From positions 62,001 to 126,000 of the forward strand of contig JAVBLD010000016.1 of the NCBI GenBank assembly GCA_031553705.1: DNA of 64,000 bases, written 5' to 3'. The notes under the pieces are model-generated. The model made no database searches and was not told where the DNA came from. It saw nothing but the letters and a program-made list of their open reading frames with translations. The translations under genes and the position numbers were made by a program. Shown in pieces: positions 35,499 through 42,633 of the stretch (its first letter is position 1; each line of letters starts with the position of its first letter). The DNA comes from JAVBLD01 sp031553705 (GTDB lineage: Bacteria; Bacteroidota; Bacteroidia; Bacteroidales; Marinifilaceae).

Positions 35499-36470
35499 TT
35501 AATCACAAGAAATAACTTTTCTCACATCCAGATGTATGCCGTAGTAGTTGAATATATCCAACGTTAAATTCAAATCCGTACCTTTATATGTTGTAAATAA
35601 TCCAGGTGCAGGATTTCCGGAAGGTGCCATATTATAGCCTTGAATTTTGACTGTTTCAGAACCTTGATTTAATACCCAGCCGTCAGTCAGGCTAATCATA
35701 ATGTTTACCTCACCGTCCACTACTGCAGAGAAAATAGCTGTTCCAACCGGAATGGTTTGCCCGGCATAGATAATTTCAATCTTTCCGCTTCCGTTATAAG
35801 AGGTATAAGTAGCCCAGTTACCTTGTCCTATATTATACCTTGTTCCATTAACCCATGCTGTTTCTTCTTGGAAACAGTCTTCTTCTTCTTCTCCAGGAGG
35901 CTCACATCTTTGTACGATGTATTTAAACTTCATGGCCCATGATTTGCCGCCGATGTCCTCACCTTCTCCCCATGCTGTTTCGCCTTGGATTACAGTACCT
36001 GATCCGTTTACTTTAACCACTTCTGCGTGAGCTGCAATACATAAAGTGTCGGGAAGCCCTGCTAATGGAATAGTATAGGTGAAAGATGTTACGCGGGGCG
36101 AATGGGTCGTACTGTAAGGAAATTTACCGATCTGCGGATTATTTGCATTGTTTACCGGAAGAAGCTCAGGAGCACCAACATATAAATGCGTTTTGTTCAA
36201 AAGCCATCCATCTACCGTTACAAATGTTACGTACAGATTCAGGGCATCGTTACCTACAGTAACAGTTCCTGAAACGATGTGCTGCCCTGCCATGAGGTTT
36301 ACAACCTTCGGAGGTTTACAATAAACCGGTGGTTCCTGGATTATAGTACCACCTCCTTTGGTGGATAGCAATGCGGTTTCGGGTTCCGCTACGTTGGAGC
36401 TACATGAATAAAGCCCCCATGAGATTATTCCCATTAGTGCAAATCTCATCATTGATTTTACTGTCTTCAT
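35499..36470 (-). CDS. Secreted lipoprotein of a duplicated regulator-lipoprotein cassette (copy 1)
   Basis: A 323-residue lipoprotein: signal with lipobox GLYSC (Cys 23), a short linker, then two related beta-rich domains. The first (about 50-200) has VSGTVTVGNDALNLYV and GWLLNKTHLYVG; the second (about 205-322) repeats the theme as PVGTAIFSA and GWVLNQGSETVKIQGY, so the halves look like an internal duplication. The GW-hLN-THLYVG module is one I recall from many Bacteroidota surface proteins, without known function. A close paralog lies at 38865-39812. Each copy follows its own PAS-LuxR gene (here 84 bp upstream), so regulation by that neighbour is likely. Confidence 0.7.
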   Translation of the reverse strand: MKTVKSMMRFALMGIISWGLYSCSSNVAEPETALLSTKGGGTIIQEPPVYCKPPKVVNLMAGQHIVSGTVTVGNDALNLYVTFVTVDGWLLNKTHLYVGAPELLPVNNANNPQIGKFPYSTTHSPRVTSFTYTIPLAGLPDTLCIAAHAEVVKVNGSGTVIQGETAWGEGEDIGGKSWAMKFKYIVQRCEPPGEEEEDCFQEETAWVNGTRYNIGQGNWATYTSYNGSGKIEIIYAGQTIPVGTAIFSAVVDGEVNIMISLTDGWVLNQGSETVKIQGYNMAPSGNPAPGLFTTYKGTDLNLTLDIFNYYGIHLDVRKVISCD

Positions 36471-36554
36471 AGTTGTTAGGATTAAATTTTAAATTAATTA
36501 TTTGTCAAGATAAAATTACATAGTTATTGAAAATCAGCAAATAACACTTAAGGG

Positions 36555-37310
36555 TCATTTTGAATGGGGAAGAGTAAGATGTGGAGTCCATCCTGAAGTC
36601 GAGCATACTTGGGCAAGCTGCAAAGAACTACAGCAATTTGATTTTGAGAAAATGTGTTTTTTATGATTTTTGACGGTCTCAATCGATATAAATAATTTGC
36701 TGGCTATTTCTTTATTTGACAGTCCCTGTATAATTAAAGATGCAATTTCTTTTTCTCTTTTGGTAAAAGGACAATCGTTTAAATAATCGATATCAAGCGG
36801 AATGTCAATCATGGAGCCATGACCGCTTATGCTGATGAGGCTGAGCGAGGGTTCTCCGTTCTTTTTGATATGGCTGATATCGGTATAGATCCCGAATCGT
36901 TTATGTATATTATTTTTCGTGTCTTTAATCAGGAGTACCTGATTTAATATTCTCACATAGTGTCCGGAACTGTTTTTTACTCTGAAATCGAAGATGATGT
37001 TATAGCGGGATAACCATTCTATGCCGTTTGTTTCGGATAATTTATTTATTTTATTTTCAATGGCGGATAGAATTGGTTGGTCTTGAGGATGAACCGAATC
37101 AGAAATAAAAGATGCATTTATTTCATTTTTAGGTGCCCCTAGCAGTTCCTCGATATTATGATTTATCCAATTGTATTCCATGTTATGAATATCCAGAATG
37201 TACATACAATGTTTACCTGGAAGGCAATGACCTAATATCTTATGAAGAGTGGAATCTGGAGATCCTGTCCATAAATTTTTAAGTCTTTGATTTGCGATAT
37301 TTCTCATCAT
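36555..37310 (-). CDS. PAS-domain LuxR-type transcription regulator (copy 1)
   Basis: A 251-residue cytoplasmic regulator. A PAS-like fold occupies about 35-155 (YILDIHNMEYNWINHNIEELLG, then RVKNSSGHYVRILNQV and FGIYTDISHIKK), and a LuxR helix-turn-helix lies near 183-240 (TKREKEIASLIIQGLSNKEIASKLF, IETVKNHKKHIFSK). The arrangement suggests a small-molecule or redox-sensing activator. Its paralog at 39889-40635 has the same order next to the second lipoprotein, so regulator and lipoprotein form a unit. No receiver domain is present, so it is not a classical response regulator. Confidence 0.82.
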   Translation of the reverse strand: MMRNIANQRLKNLWTGSPDSTLHKILGHCLPGKHCMYILDIHNMEYNWINHNIEELLGAPKNEINASFISDSVHPQDQPILSAIENKINKLSETNGIEWLSRYNIIFDFRVKNSSGHYVRILNQVLLIKDTKNNIHKRFGIYTDISHIKKNGEPSLSLISISGHGSMIDIPLDIDYLNDCPFTKREKEIASLIIQGLSNKEIASKLFISIETVKNHKKHIFSKSNCCSSLQLAQVCSTSGWTPHLTLPHSK

Positions 37311-37623
37311 GATGTGCTGATATAAATTATTATATGTTCAATATAATATTGCTATATTCAAATAAATTATTGATATAAATATGAATCGCTTCATATATTA
37401 TCATTTAATCATTAAATATTTTATCAAGAAAAAATGCCTTGTGAAATTATTTTCGATAGTATACAAAGAATGTTCACCTTTTGTTTGCTACTTTGTATAT
37501 TTTATTGTTTATTAGTATTTTACATCGAGTAGTATAAGATGTATTTTTTTCGTTTTGACAGTGAAAGTAGTGTGTTTGAAACACTTTAGCCGAATGGTTA
37601 TTGATTTTTGAAAAGTTAAAAGT
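37311..37623. other. AT-rich spacer upstream of the copy 1 regulator
   Basis: No gene or exact promoter consensus is visible. The stretch is strongly AT-rich with short inverted A/T tracts. It should contain the minus-strand promoter of the PAS-LuxR gene, but no box can be named with confidence. Confidence 0.4.
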
Positions 37624-38670
37624 CTATGTCAGGTATTTGTTGTATTCGTGTATAAAGTTAGGGGTAAAATTGTTGTTGTTTAAGTTGGCGTTGATTTCTT
37701 TGCCGGACCAAAAGCGACCTTCATCAACTTCGTCATTATTGATTTGGATATGGTCATAGTGTATACAAAGGAAAGAAAATACCAATTCCTTCTCTCGGTC
37801 GCTTTCCCATATATAGGTGCCGAGGAGTTTTGCGTCGAAACGGGTAATACCCAGCTCCTCAAAGGTCTCTCTTTTCAGGGCATCTTCCACTTTTTCGTTT
37901 AGTCCGATATGCCCTCCAACGGCGGTATCCCACATACCCGGTAGCAGATCTTTCTTTGCACTTCTTTTTTGTAGAAAGATTTCATGGTCGGTATTGACAA
38001 TATGGAGATGTACAACCGGATGCAGAAGCTTTGACCCGGAGTGGCATATTCGTCGTAATGCTTTTCCAGTGATTTCTCCTTTTTCGTTGACTATCGGAAG
38101 CCACTCCTCTTTTTTCATTTTTGCAGAGATGATTCGACCACGGATTATTATGGTGGCAAAGAATAGAACGATCAGGGTATATAATAGCGGTCCTTTTATA
38201 AAAATAGCGATTTTTTCATTGAAATAGGAAAGTGCAATAAAAGTCAGAATGTTATGAATGAGCAGTATAAAAAACAGTATTTTTACGATATTTTTCACTG
38301 TCCTTTCCTGCACTTCGCTAAGCTGTATGGATTTTTGGAAAGTGGCAGGCATTGCAGTCATTAACCCGATTTTCGAAAAGGCCAATACACCGAACAATAT
38401 GCAGACGGAAGCTTCCATAATGGCAGGTTGCAATTTCTCAACAGCAGAGCCTCTCGTAAAGATTGCAATAGCGGTAGGAATACAGAAAAATAAAGTTATC
38501 CACAAGATTGTCCTGTTCGAACGACCTTCACGGATATGGGTATAAATATACTCGACCATTCCGAGTATAAAAATACATACCAAGCTGATTTCCAGACCTA
38601 AAAATTCATCCGCGATAAAGTAAAGCAGGATCAGAATCAATGGAAACACGAAGCTTTTCAACAATCTCAT
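37624..38670 (-). CDS. Membrane-anchored NUDIX hydrolase
   Basis: A 348-residue protein combining an N-terminal membrane domain (about 1-190, five or six hydrophobic helices) with a C-terminal NUDIX domain. The NUDIX box is complete (GHIGLNEKVEDALKRETFEE, then LGI) and the surrounding IVNEKGEITGKALR and FLQKRSAKKDLLPGMWD resemble the isopentenyl-diphosphate isomerase-like/YfcD branch. The membrane part recalls septation-protein-A/YciB-like helices. I chose ATG 38670 because the longer frame to 38781 adds a non-conserved segment and runs into a terminator hairpin. A nucleotide or isoprenoid diphosphate substrate at the membrane is conceivable; the substrate is unknown. Confidence 0.75.
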   Translation of the reverse strand: MRLLKSFVFPLILILLYFIADEFLGLEISLVCIFILGMVEYIYTHIREGRSNRTILWITLFFCIPTAIAIFTRGSAVEKLQPAIMEASVCILFGVLAFSKIGLMTAMPATFQKSIQLSEVQERTVKNIVKILFFILLIHNILTFIALSYFNEKIAIFIKGPLLYTLIVLFFATIIIRGRIISAKMKKEEWLPIVNEKGEITGKALRRICHSGSKLLHPVVHLHIVNTDHEIFLQKRSAKKDLLPGMWDTAVGGHIGLNEKVEDALKRETFEELGITRFDAKLLGTYIWESDREKELVFSFLCIHYDHIQINNDEVDEGRFWSGKEINANLNNNNFTPNFIHEYNKYLT

Positions 38671-38775
38671 AAATATGTATTGATATTTAGGGCAATAAAA
38701 ATAACTATTAAAAATAGAAAACGCATTGACGAAAGGCAAAAATCGGGGAAAATTATGTGATTTTCTTTGAAATAG

Positions 38776-38818
38776 AATCACCCTCAGATAAATGTACCAA
38801 ATTTGTCTGAGGGTGATT
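38776..38818 (-). terminator. Terminator hairpin behind lipoprotein copy 2
   Basis: A perfect 13-bp stem (38776-38788 with 38806-38818; AATCACCCTCAGA and its complement) with a 17-nt loop lies 47 bp beyond the lipoprotein stop on the minus strand, ahead of the NUDIX gene. Confidence 0.75.
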
Positions 38819-38864
38819 TTAATTATTTTGATTTCAAGTAAAAGATACTTGTCGATAAATCAGG

Positions 38865-39812
38865 TTATTTGCAAGGTATCTCTTTTCTTACATCTAAATG
38901 TATGCCGTAGTAATTGTATTGCTTAAGTGTTAATGTTAATTCTGTGCCTTTATATGTTTCAAATAGGCCAGGAGCAGGATTTCCACTAGGTGCTGTATCG
39001 TATCCTTGAATCTTGACCGTTTCTGTACCTTCTTGCAATTGCCATCCATTGACCAAGTTAATCAATACTTCTACATTTCCGTTTGTAGCTGCTGAGAAGA
39101 TAGCTGTTCCGACAGGAACATTTTGCCCGGCGTAGATGGTTTCTGTTTTCCCATTTTCATTATAGGTAGTATAAGTAGCCCAATTGCCTTTTTTAACAAA
39201 TCTGGTTCCGTTAGCCCACGCGGTCTCTTCTTGATAGCATACTTCTTTTTGGGGATTACATTTTTCTACGATATATTCAAATTTCATCGCCCATGATTTA
39301 CCTCCGATATCCGAGCCTTTTCCCCAACCTGTTTCACTTTGGATAACATTACCCGATCCGTCTACTTTAACCACTTCAGCATGGGCTGCGATACACAAAA
39401 TGTCGGGAAGCCCTGCTAATGGAATAGTATAGGTGAAAGATGTTACGCGGGGCGAATGGGGCATACTGTAAGGAAATTTACCGATCTGCGGATTATTAGC
39501 ATTGTTTACCGGAAGAAGCCCGGGGGCACCTACATATAAATGTGTTTTGTTCAAAAGCCATCCATCTACCGTTGCAAATATTACGTACAGATTCAGGGCA
39601 TCGTTACCTACAGTAACAGTTCCTGAAACAATGTGTTGTCCTGCCATAAGATCAACAACTGTCGGTGTTTTGCAATATATAGGTGCTGTAGAACCTGCTC
39701 GTGTAGATAAAGAAAAGGTTTCGGATTCTGCTGGGGTGGAAGTACATGCGTTAAGTCCAAATAATATTATGCCTATTAGGGCAATACCCATAATCAATCT
39801 TGTAGTTCTCAT
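38865..39812 (-). CDS. Secreted lipoprotein of the duplicated cassette (copy 2)
   Basis: A 315-residue paralog of the protein at 35499-36470, with lipobox GLNAC (Cys 23) and the same two-domain layout (VSGTVTVGNDALNLYV and GWLLNKTHLYVG in the first half, PVGTAIFSA and GWQLQEGTETVKIQGY in the second). The first domain is almost identical to copy 1 while the N-terminal linker and second domain differ clearly, a mosaic pattern. The gene follows its own PAS-LuxR gene by 76 bp. Function is unknown; a surface-exposed binding protein is the likeliest guess. Confidence 0.7.
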   Translation of the reverse strand: MRTTRLIMGIALIGIILFGLNACTSTPAESETFSLSTRAGSTAPIYCKTPTVVDLMAGQHIVSGTVTVGNDALNLYVIFATVDGWLLNKTHLYVGAPGLLPVNNANNPQIGKFPYSMPHSPRVTSFTYTIPLAGLPDILCIAAHAEVVKVDGSGNVIQSETGWGKGSDIGGKSWAMKFEYIVEKCNPQKEVCYQEETAWANGTRFVKKGNWATYTTYNENGKTETIYAGQNVPVGTAIFSAATNGNVEVLINLVNGWQLQEGTETVKIQGYDTAPSGNPAPGLFETYKGTELTLTLKQYNYYGIHLDVRKEIPCK

Positions 39813-39888
39813 AGTTACTATTATTTAATGCTTATTTTTATAAATAAAAATATACACTTATTATCAACTTGTCAATGACACTTATGGG

Positions 39889-40635
39889 TCATTTTTTAAG
39901 CTTAAAAGTAAAATGCTTGGTCCACCCTAAGACCGTACACATCTGGGCTAGCTGCAAAGAACTGTAACATTTTGATTTTGTGAAAATATGTTTTTTGTGA
40001 TTTTTTACCGTATCGACAAATATATATAATGTATCAGCTATCTCTTTATTTGTATATCCCTGAATAATTAAGAATGCAATTTCTTTTTCCCTTTTGGTAA
40101 AAGGGCAAGTATCCAGATAATCCATATCCAGAGGAATATCGATAAATGAGTCCTCTCCATTAATATTGATAAGGCTGAGCGAAGGTTCTCCGTTTTTTTT
40201 AATATGACTGATATCAATATAAATACCAAGCCGTTTATATATATTATTATCTTCCTTCATTTGAATCAATTGATTCAAAATCCTGATATAGTGTCCATTT
40301 TTATTCTTTATCCTGAAATCGTAACATACTTTATAACAGATTAGCCTGTCCGCACCGGTTGCTTCGGATAGCGCTCTTATTTTATTTTCAATAATCGAAA
40401 GAATCGGTTGATCCTGAGGATGAATAAGACTGAGAAGGAGAGATGTATTTATTTCGTTCCTGGAGTATCCCAACATCGCTTCAATATCATTACTCATCCA
40501 TTCATATTCCATATTTTTGATATTTAAGATATATTTACAATGTTTACCCGGAAGGCAGAAAGACAATACTCTCTCAAAAAAAGGATCGAAAGTGTCGGTC
40601 CATATTTTTCTGATTTTTTGGCTGTTATTTTTCAT
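39889..40635 (-). CDS. PAS-domain LuxR-type transcription regulator (copy 2)
   Basis: A 248-residue paralog of the regulator at 36555-37310 with the same PAS-like region (YILNIKNMEYEWMSNDIEAML, HYIRILNQL, IYIDISHIKKNGEPSLSL) and C-terminal LuxR helix-turn-helix (CPFTKREKEIAFLIIQGYTNKE, DTVKNHKKHIF). The central and HTH segments are highly similar to copy 1, whereas the N-terminus and extreme C-terminus have drifted. It is followed by lipoprotein copy 2. Different recognition helices or ligands could let the two units answer different signals. Confidence 0.82.
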   Translation of the reverse strand: MKNNSQKIRKIWTDTFDPFFERVLSFCLPGKHCKYILNIKNMEYEWMSNDIEAMLGYSRNEINTSLLLSLIHPQDQPILSIIENKIRALSEATGADRLICYKVCYDFRIKNKNGHYIRILNQLIQMKEDNNIYKRLGIYIDISHIKKNGEPSLSLININGEDSFIDIPLDMDYLDTCPFTKREKEIAFLIIQGYTNKEIADTLYIFVDTVKNHKKHIFTKSKCYSSLQLAQMCTVLGWTKHFTFKLKK

Positions 40636-40960
40636 AGAGTCTATTCTTAGAATTTATGTCTTTGCACTTTATTAATAACTTAGAAAGACGTTATATATGT
40701 CATAAGATCTGGCACACATTTTCTTTGACATCGAGACATTATCTCTAATATAAAAATATTCATGTAAAGCTACAATTAATATTTTGTTCTTATCTATCGT
40801 TTTATGTGTTTTATTATCTATTTAATGTTTTGAATTAAGAAGCTAATGATATAGAAGATACTTGTGGAAGTTGTTTTTCGAGAGATAAATACCCGATAGG
40901 ATATTTTCAATTATTTGCGTTGGTAAAATATGGTGGTAGGAATGAAGAACAATTGTTTAT
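40636..40960. other. AT-rich spacer upstream of the copy 2 regulator
   Basis: No gene is visible between the regulator start and the gapA terminator. I see no exact promoter consensus for the minus strand. Confidence 0.4.
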
Positions 40961-41006
40961 TCAATAAAAAAACCTGATAACATCTGTTATCAGGTTTTTT
41001 TATTGA
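40961..41006 (-). terminator. Strong bidirectional terminator behind gapA
   Basis: A perfect 21-bp inverted repeat (40961-40981 with 40986-41006) around a 4-nt loop, with A7 and T7 runs at the outside of a CCTGATAAC core. It lies 12 bp beyond the gapA stop codon. Confidence 0.93.
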
Positions 41007-41018
41007 ATATGATATTTT

Positions 41019-42023
41019 TTACTTAACGCTAGCCATGTGCACAATCAATTCAAGTACTTTGTTGGAATAACCCCACTCATTGTCATACCATGAGATTAAC
41101 TTTACAAAGTTTTTATTCAGGGCGATGCCTGCTTTAGCGTCGAAGATAGAAGTACGTGCATCATGGATAAAGTCGGATGACACCACTTCATCTTCGGTAT
41201 ATCCGAGAATGCCTTTCAGTTCGCCTTCGGAAGCAGTTTTTACAGCGGCTTTGATTTCGTCGTAAGAGGCATCTTTGGCCAAACGGCAAGTCAGGTCGAC
41301 TACAGATACGTCTAAGGTCGGAACGCGGAAAGCCATACCGGTCAGTTTTCCGTTCAGGTCAGGAATTACCTTACCAACCGCTTTGGCAGCGCCGGTCGAT
41401 GAAGGAATGATATTGCCGGCAGCCGCACGGCCTCCTCTCCAGTCTTTTGCCGAAGGACCGTCAACTGTTTTCTGGGTAGCGGTGGTGGCATGAACCGTAG
41501 TCATCAATCCTTCGATGATGCCGAATTTATCATGAATCACTTTTGCTAAAGGAGCTAAACAGTTGGTCGTACATGATGCATTCGATACGATGGGTTGCCC
41601 GGAGTAAGTCTTGTGGTTTACTCCCATAACAAACATCGGAGTATCGTCTTTCGAAGGGGCTGACATCACCACCCGCTTCGCTCCGGCTTTAAGATGTGCT
41701 TCTGCTGTTTCTTTGCTTAAGAAAAGACCGGTCGATTCTACTACATATTCGGCTCCCACTTCGTTCCATTTCAGATTTTCCGGGTTTTTCTCGGCTGTTA
41801 CGCGGATCGCCTGGCCGTTTACTACCAGATGCCCGTCTTTAACCTCTACCGTACCGTTAAACTTGCCGTGAATTGTGTCGTATTTCAACATGTAAACCAT
41901 GTAATCTACATCGATAAGGTCATTGATTCCTACAATGGCAATATCATTTCTATCCATTGCTGCTCTGAAAACCAACCGGCCGATACGTCCGAAACCGTTA
42001 ATACCAACTTTAATTTTTGACAT
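41019..42023 (-). CDS. gapA: Glyceraldehyde-3-phosphate dehydrogenase, type I
   Basis: A 334-residue glycolytic enzyme that oxidises glyceraldehyde 3-phosphate with NAD and phosphate. The Rossmann start KVGINGFGRIGRLVFR, the catalytic SNASCTTNCLAP (Cys about 152), the AKAVGKVIPDLNGKLTGMAFR segment and SWYDNEWGYS near the end are all typical. It is a single-gene unit with a strong terminator. The next gene on this strand upstream is a tiny lipoprotein. Confidence 0.97.
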   Translation of the reverse strand: MSKIKVGINGFGRIGRLVFRAAMDRNDIAIVGINDLIDVDYMVYMLKYDTIHGKFNGTVEVKDGHLVVNGQAIRVTAEKNPENLKWNEVGAEYVVESTGLFLSKETAEAHLKAGAKRVVMSAPSKDDTPMFVMGVNHKTYSGQPIVSNASCTTNCLAPLAKVIHDKFGIIEGLMTTVHATTATQKTVDGPSAKDWRGGRAAAGNIIPSSTGAAKAVGKVIPDLNGKLTGMAFRVPTLDVSVVDLTCRLAKDASYDEIKAAVKTASEGELKGILGYTEDEVVSSDFIHDARTSIFDAKAGIALNKNFVKLISWYDNEWGYSNKVLELIVHMASVK

Positions 42024-42137
42024 TTCTGTTATTTTTTAAAGGTTATTAAAATCTAATTTTAACGTTACAAAAAGTAACTATAGTTGATGAGTAGGCATGC
42101 TACAGCCTATAAATAATATTTTAGTAAGTTTGTTTTG

Positions 42138-42281
42138 TTAACCGATGGTAGCAGGTGTAACAGTTGTTTCTGCTTTTGAATAAGCCGGGCATTTACGATC
42201 AATCGCACAGGACGATAAAACCCCCATTACAAATAAGCAAACGACAAGGCCAATTAAAACTTTCTTATTTATCATATTCAT
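42138..42281 (-). CDS. Very small lipoprotein (45-47 residues)
   Basis: The minus strand encodes MINKKVLIGLVVCLFVMG followed by lipobox LSSC (Cys 23 from the second ATG at 42275; an ATG two codons upstream at 42281 is also possible). Only about 22 residues follow the lipidated cysteine (AIDRKCPAYSKAETTV and a short end). A -7 box TACCTTTG (42344-42337, minus) lies about 55 bp upstream. Cys-Pro-Ala-Tyr after the lipidation site occurs in other small Bacteroidota lipoproteins as I recall. Function is unknown. Confidence 0.7.
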   Translation of the reverse strand: MNMINKKVLIGLVVCLFVMGVLSSCAIDRKCPAYSKAETTVTPATIG

Positions 42282-42336
42282 AAATGATATATGGTACAAT
42301 ACATACCGGTACAACAAAATCTATACAATGATTGTG

Positions 42337-42344
42337 CAAAGGTA
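42337..42344 (-). promoter_or_regulatory. -7 box of the small lipoprotein gene
   Basis: CAAAGGTA on the plus strand reads TACCTTTG on the minus strand, matching TAnnTTTG; no TTTG is found at the -33 position. Confidence 0.5.
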
Positions 42345-42524
42345 TGCAAAAAACTAAGAAGTAAGGAATAAAAACTATTTGTTTTTCAACAAAAAGAGGC
42401 AGATAGGTAAAAAAATAGAAATTGTCTTCAATAGTTATAATGCCGGATGAATGTTAATTCATAATTAATGCACTGTTCATATTTGAAAAAATGTAAGTTC
42501 TTTTCAGTTTTTTGTTTATAAAAT

Positions 42525-42555
42525 TTTGTGCAAACGTTTTAAAAACTTATCTTTG
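42525..42555 (+). promoter_or_regulatory. Perfect consensus promoter in front of a putative small RNA
   Basis: TTTG at 42525-42528 and TATCTTTG at 42548-42555 are separated by exactly 19 bp. It points to the right into a 75-bp interval with no open reading frame that ends in a terminator. Confidence 0.85.
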
Positions 42556-42561
42556 CTCTCG

Positions 42562-42633
42562 TTATTATAGCTTTTAAAGTGTAATAAGTTTATTGTTAGT
42601 GTGTTTAAAAAGCGGTCGTAAGGCCGCTTTTTT
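42562..42633 (+). ncRNA. Predicted small RNA of about 70 nt
   Basis: The interval lies between a perfect TTTG-N19-TATCTTTG promoter (42525-42555) and a terminator hairpin (42607-42633). The expected start is six or seven bases after the -7 box. No start codon with a frame of useful length is found inside, and the flanking genes are both on the minus strand, so the promoter serves none of them. A weak TATTA/TAATA pairing is possible upstream of the terminator. The RNA would end in the 3' end of tilS and could be antisense to its tail. No known family is recognised. Confidence 0.65.
42607..42633 (+). terminator. Terminator of the small RNA, shared with tilS
   Basis: GCGGTC (42612-42617) pairs with GGCCGC (42622-42627) around a GTAA tetraloop of the stable GNRA type, flanked by A5 and T6 runs. 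Because both flanks are A/T runs it can act on both strands, so it also ends tilS. Confidence 0.85.
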
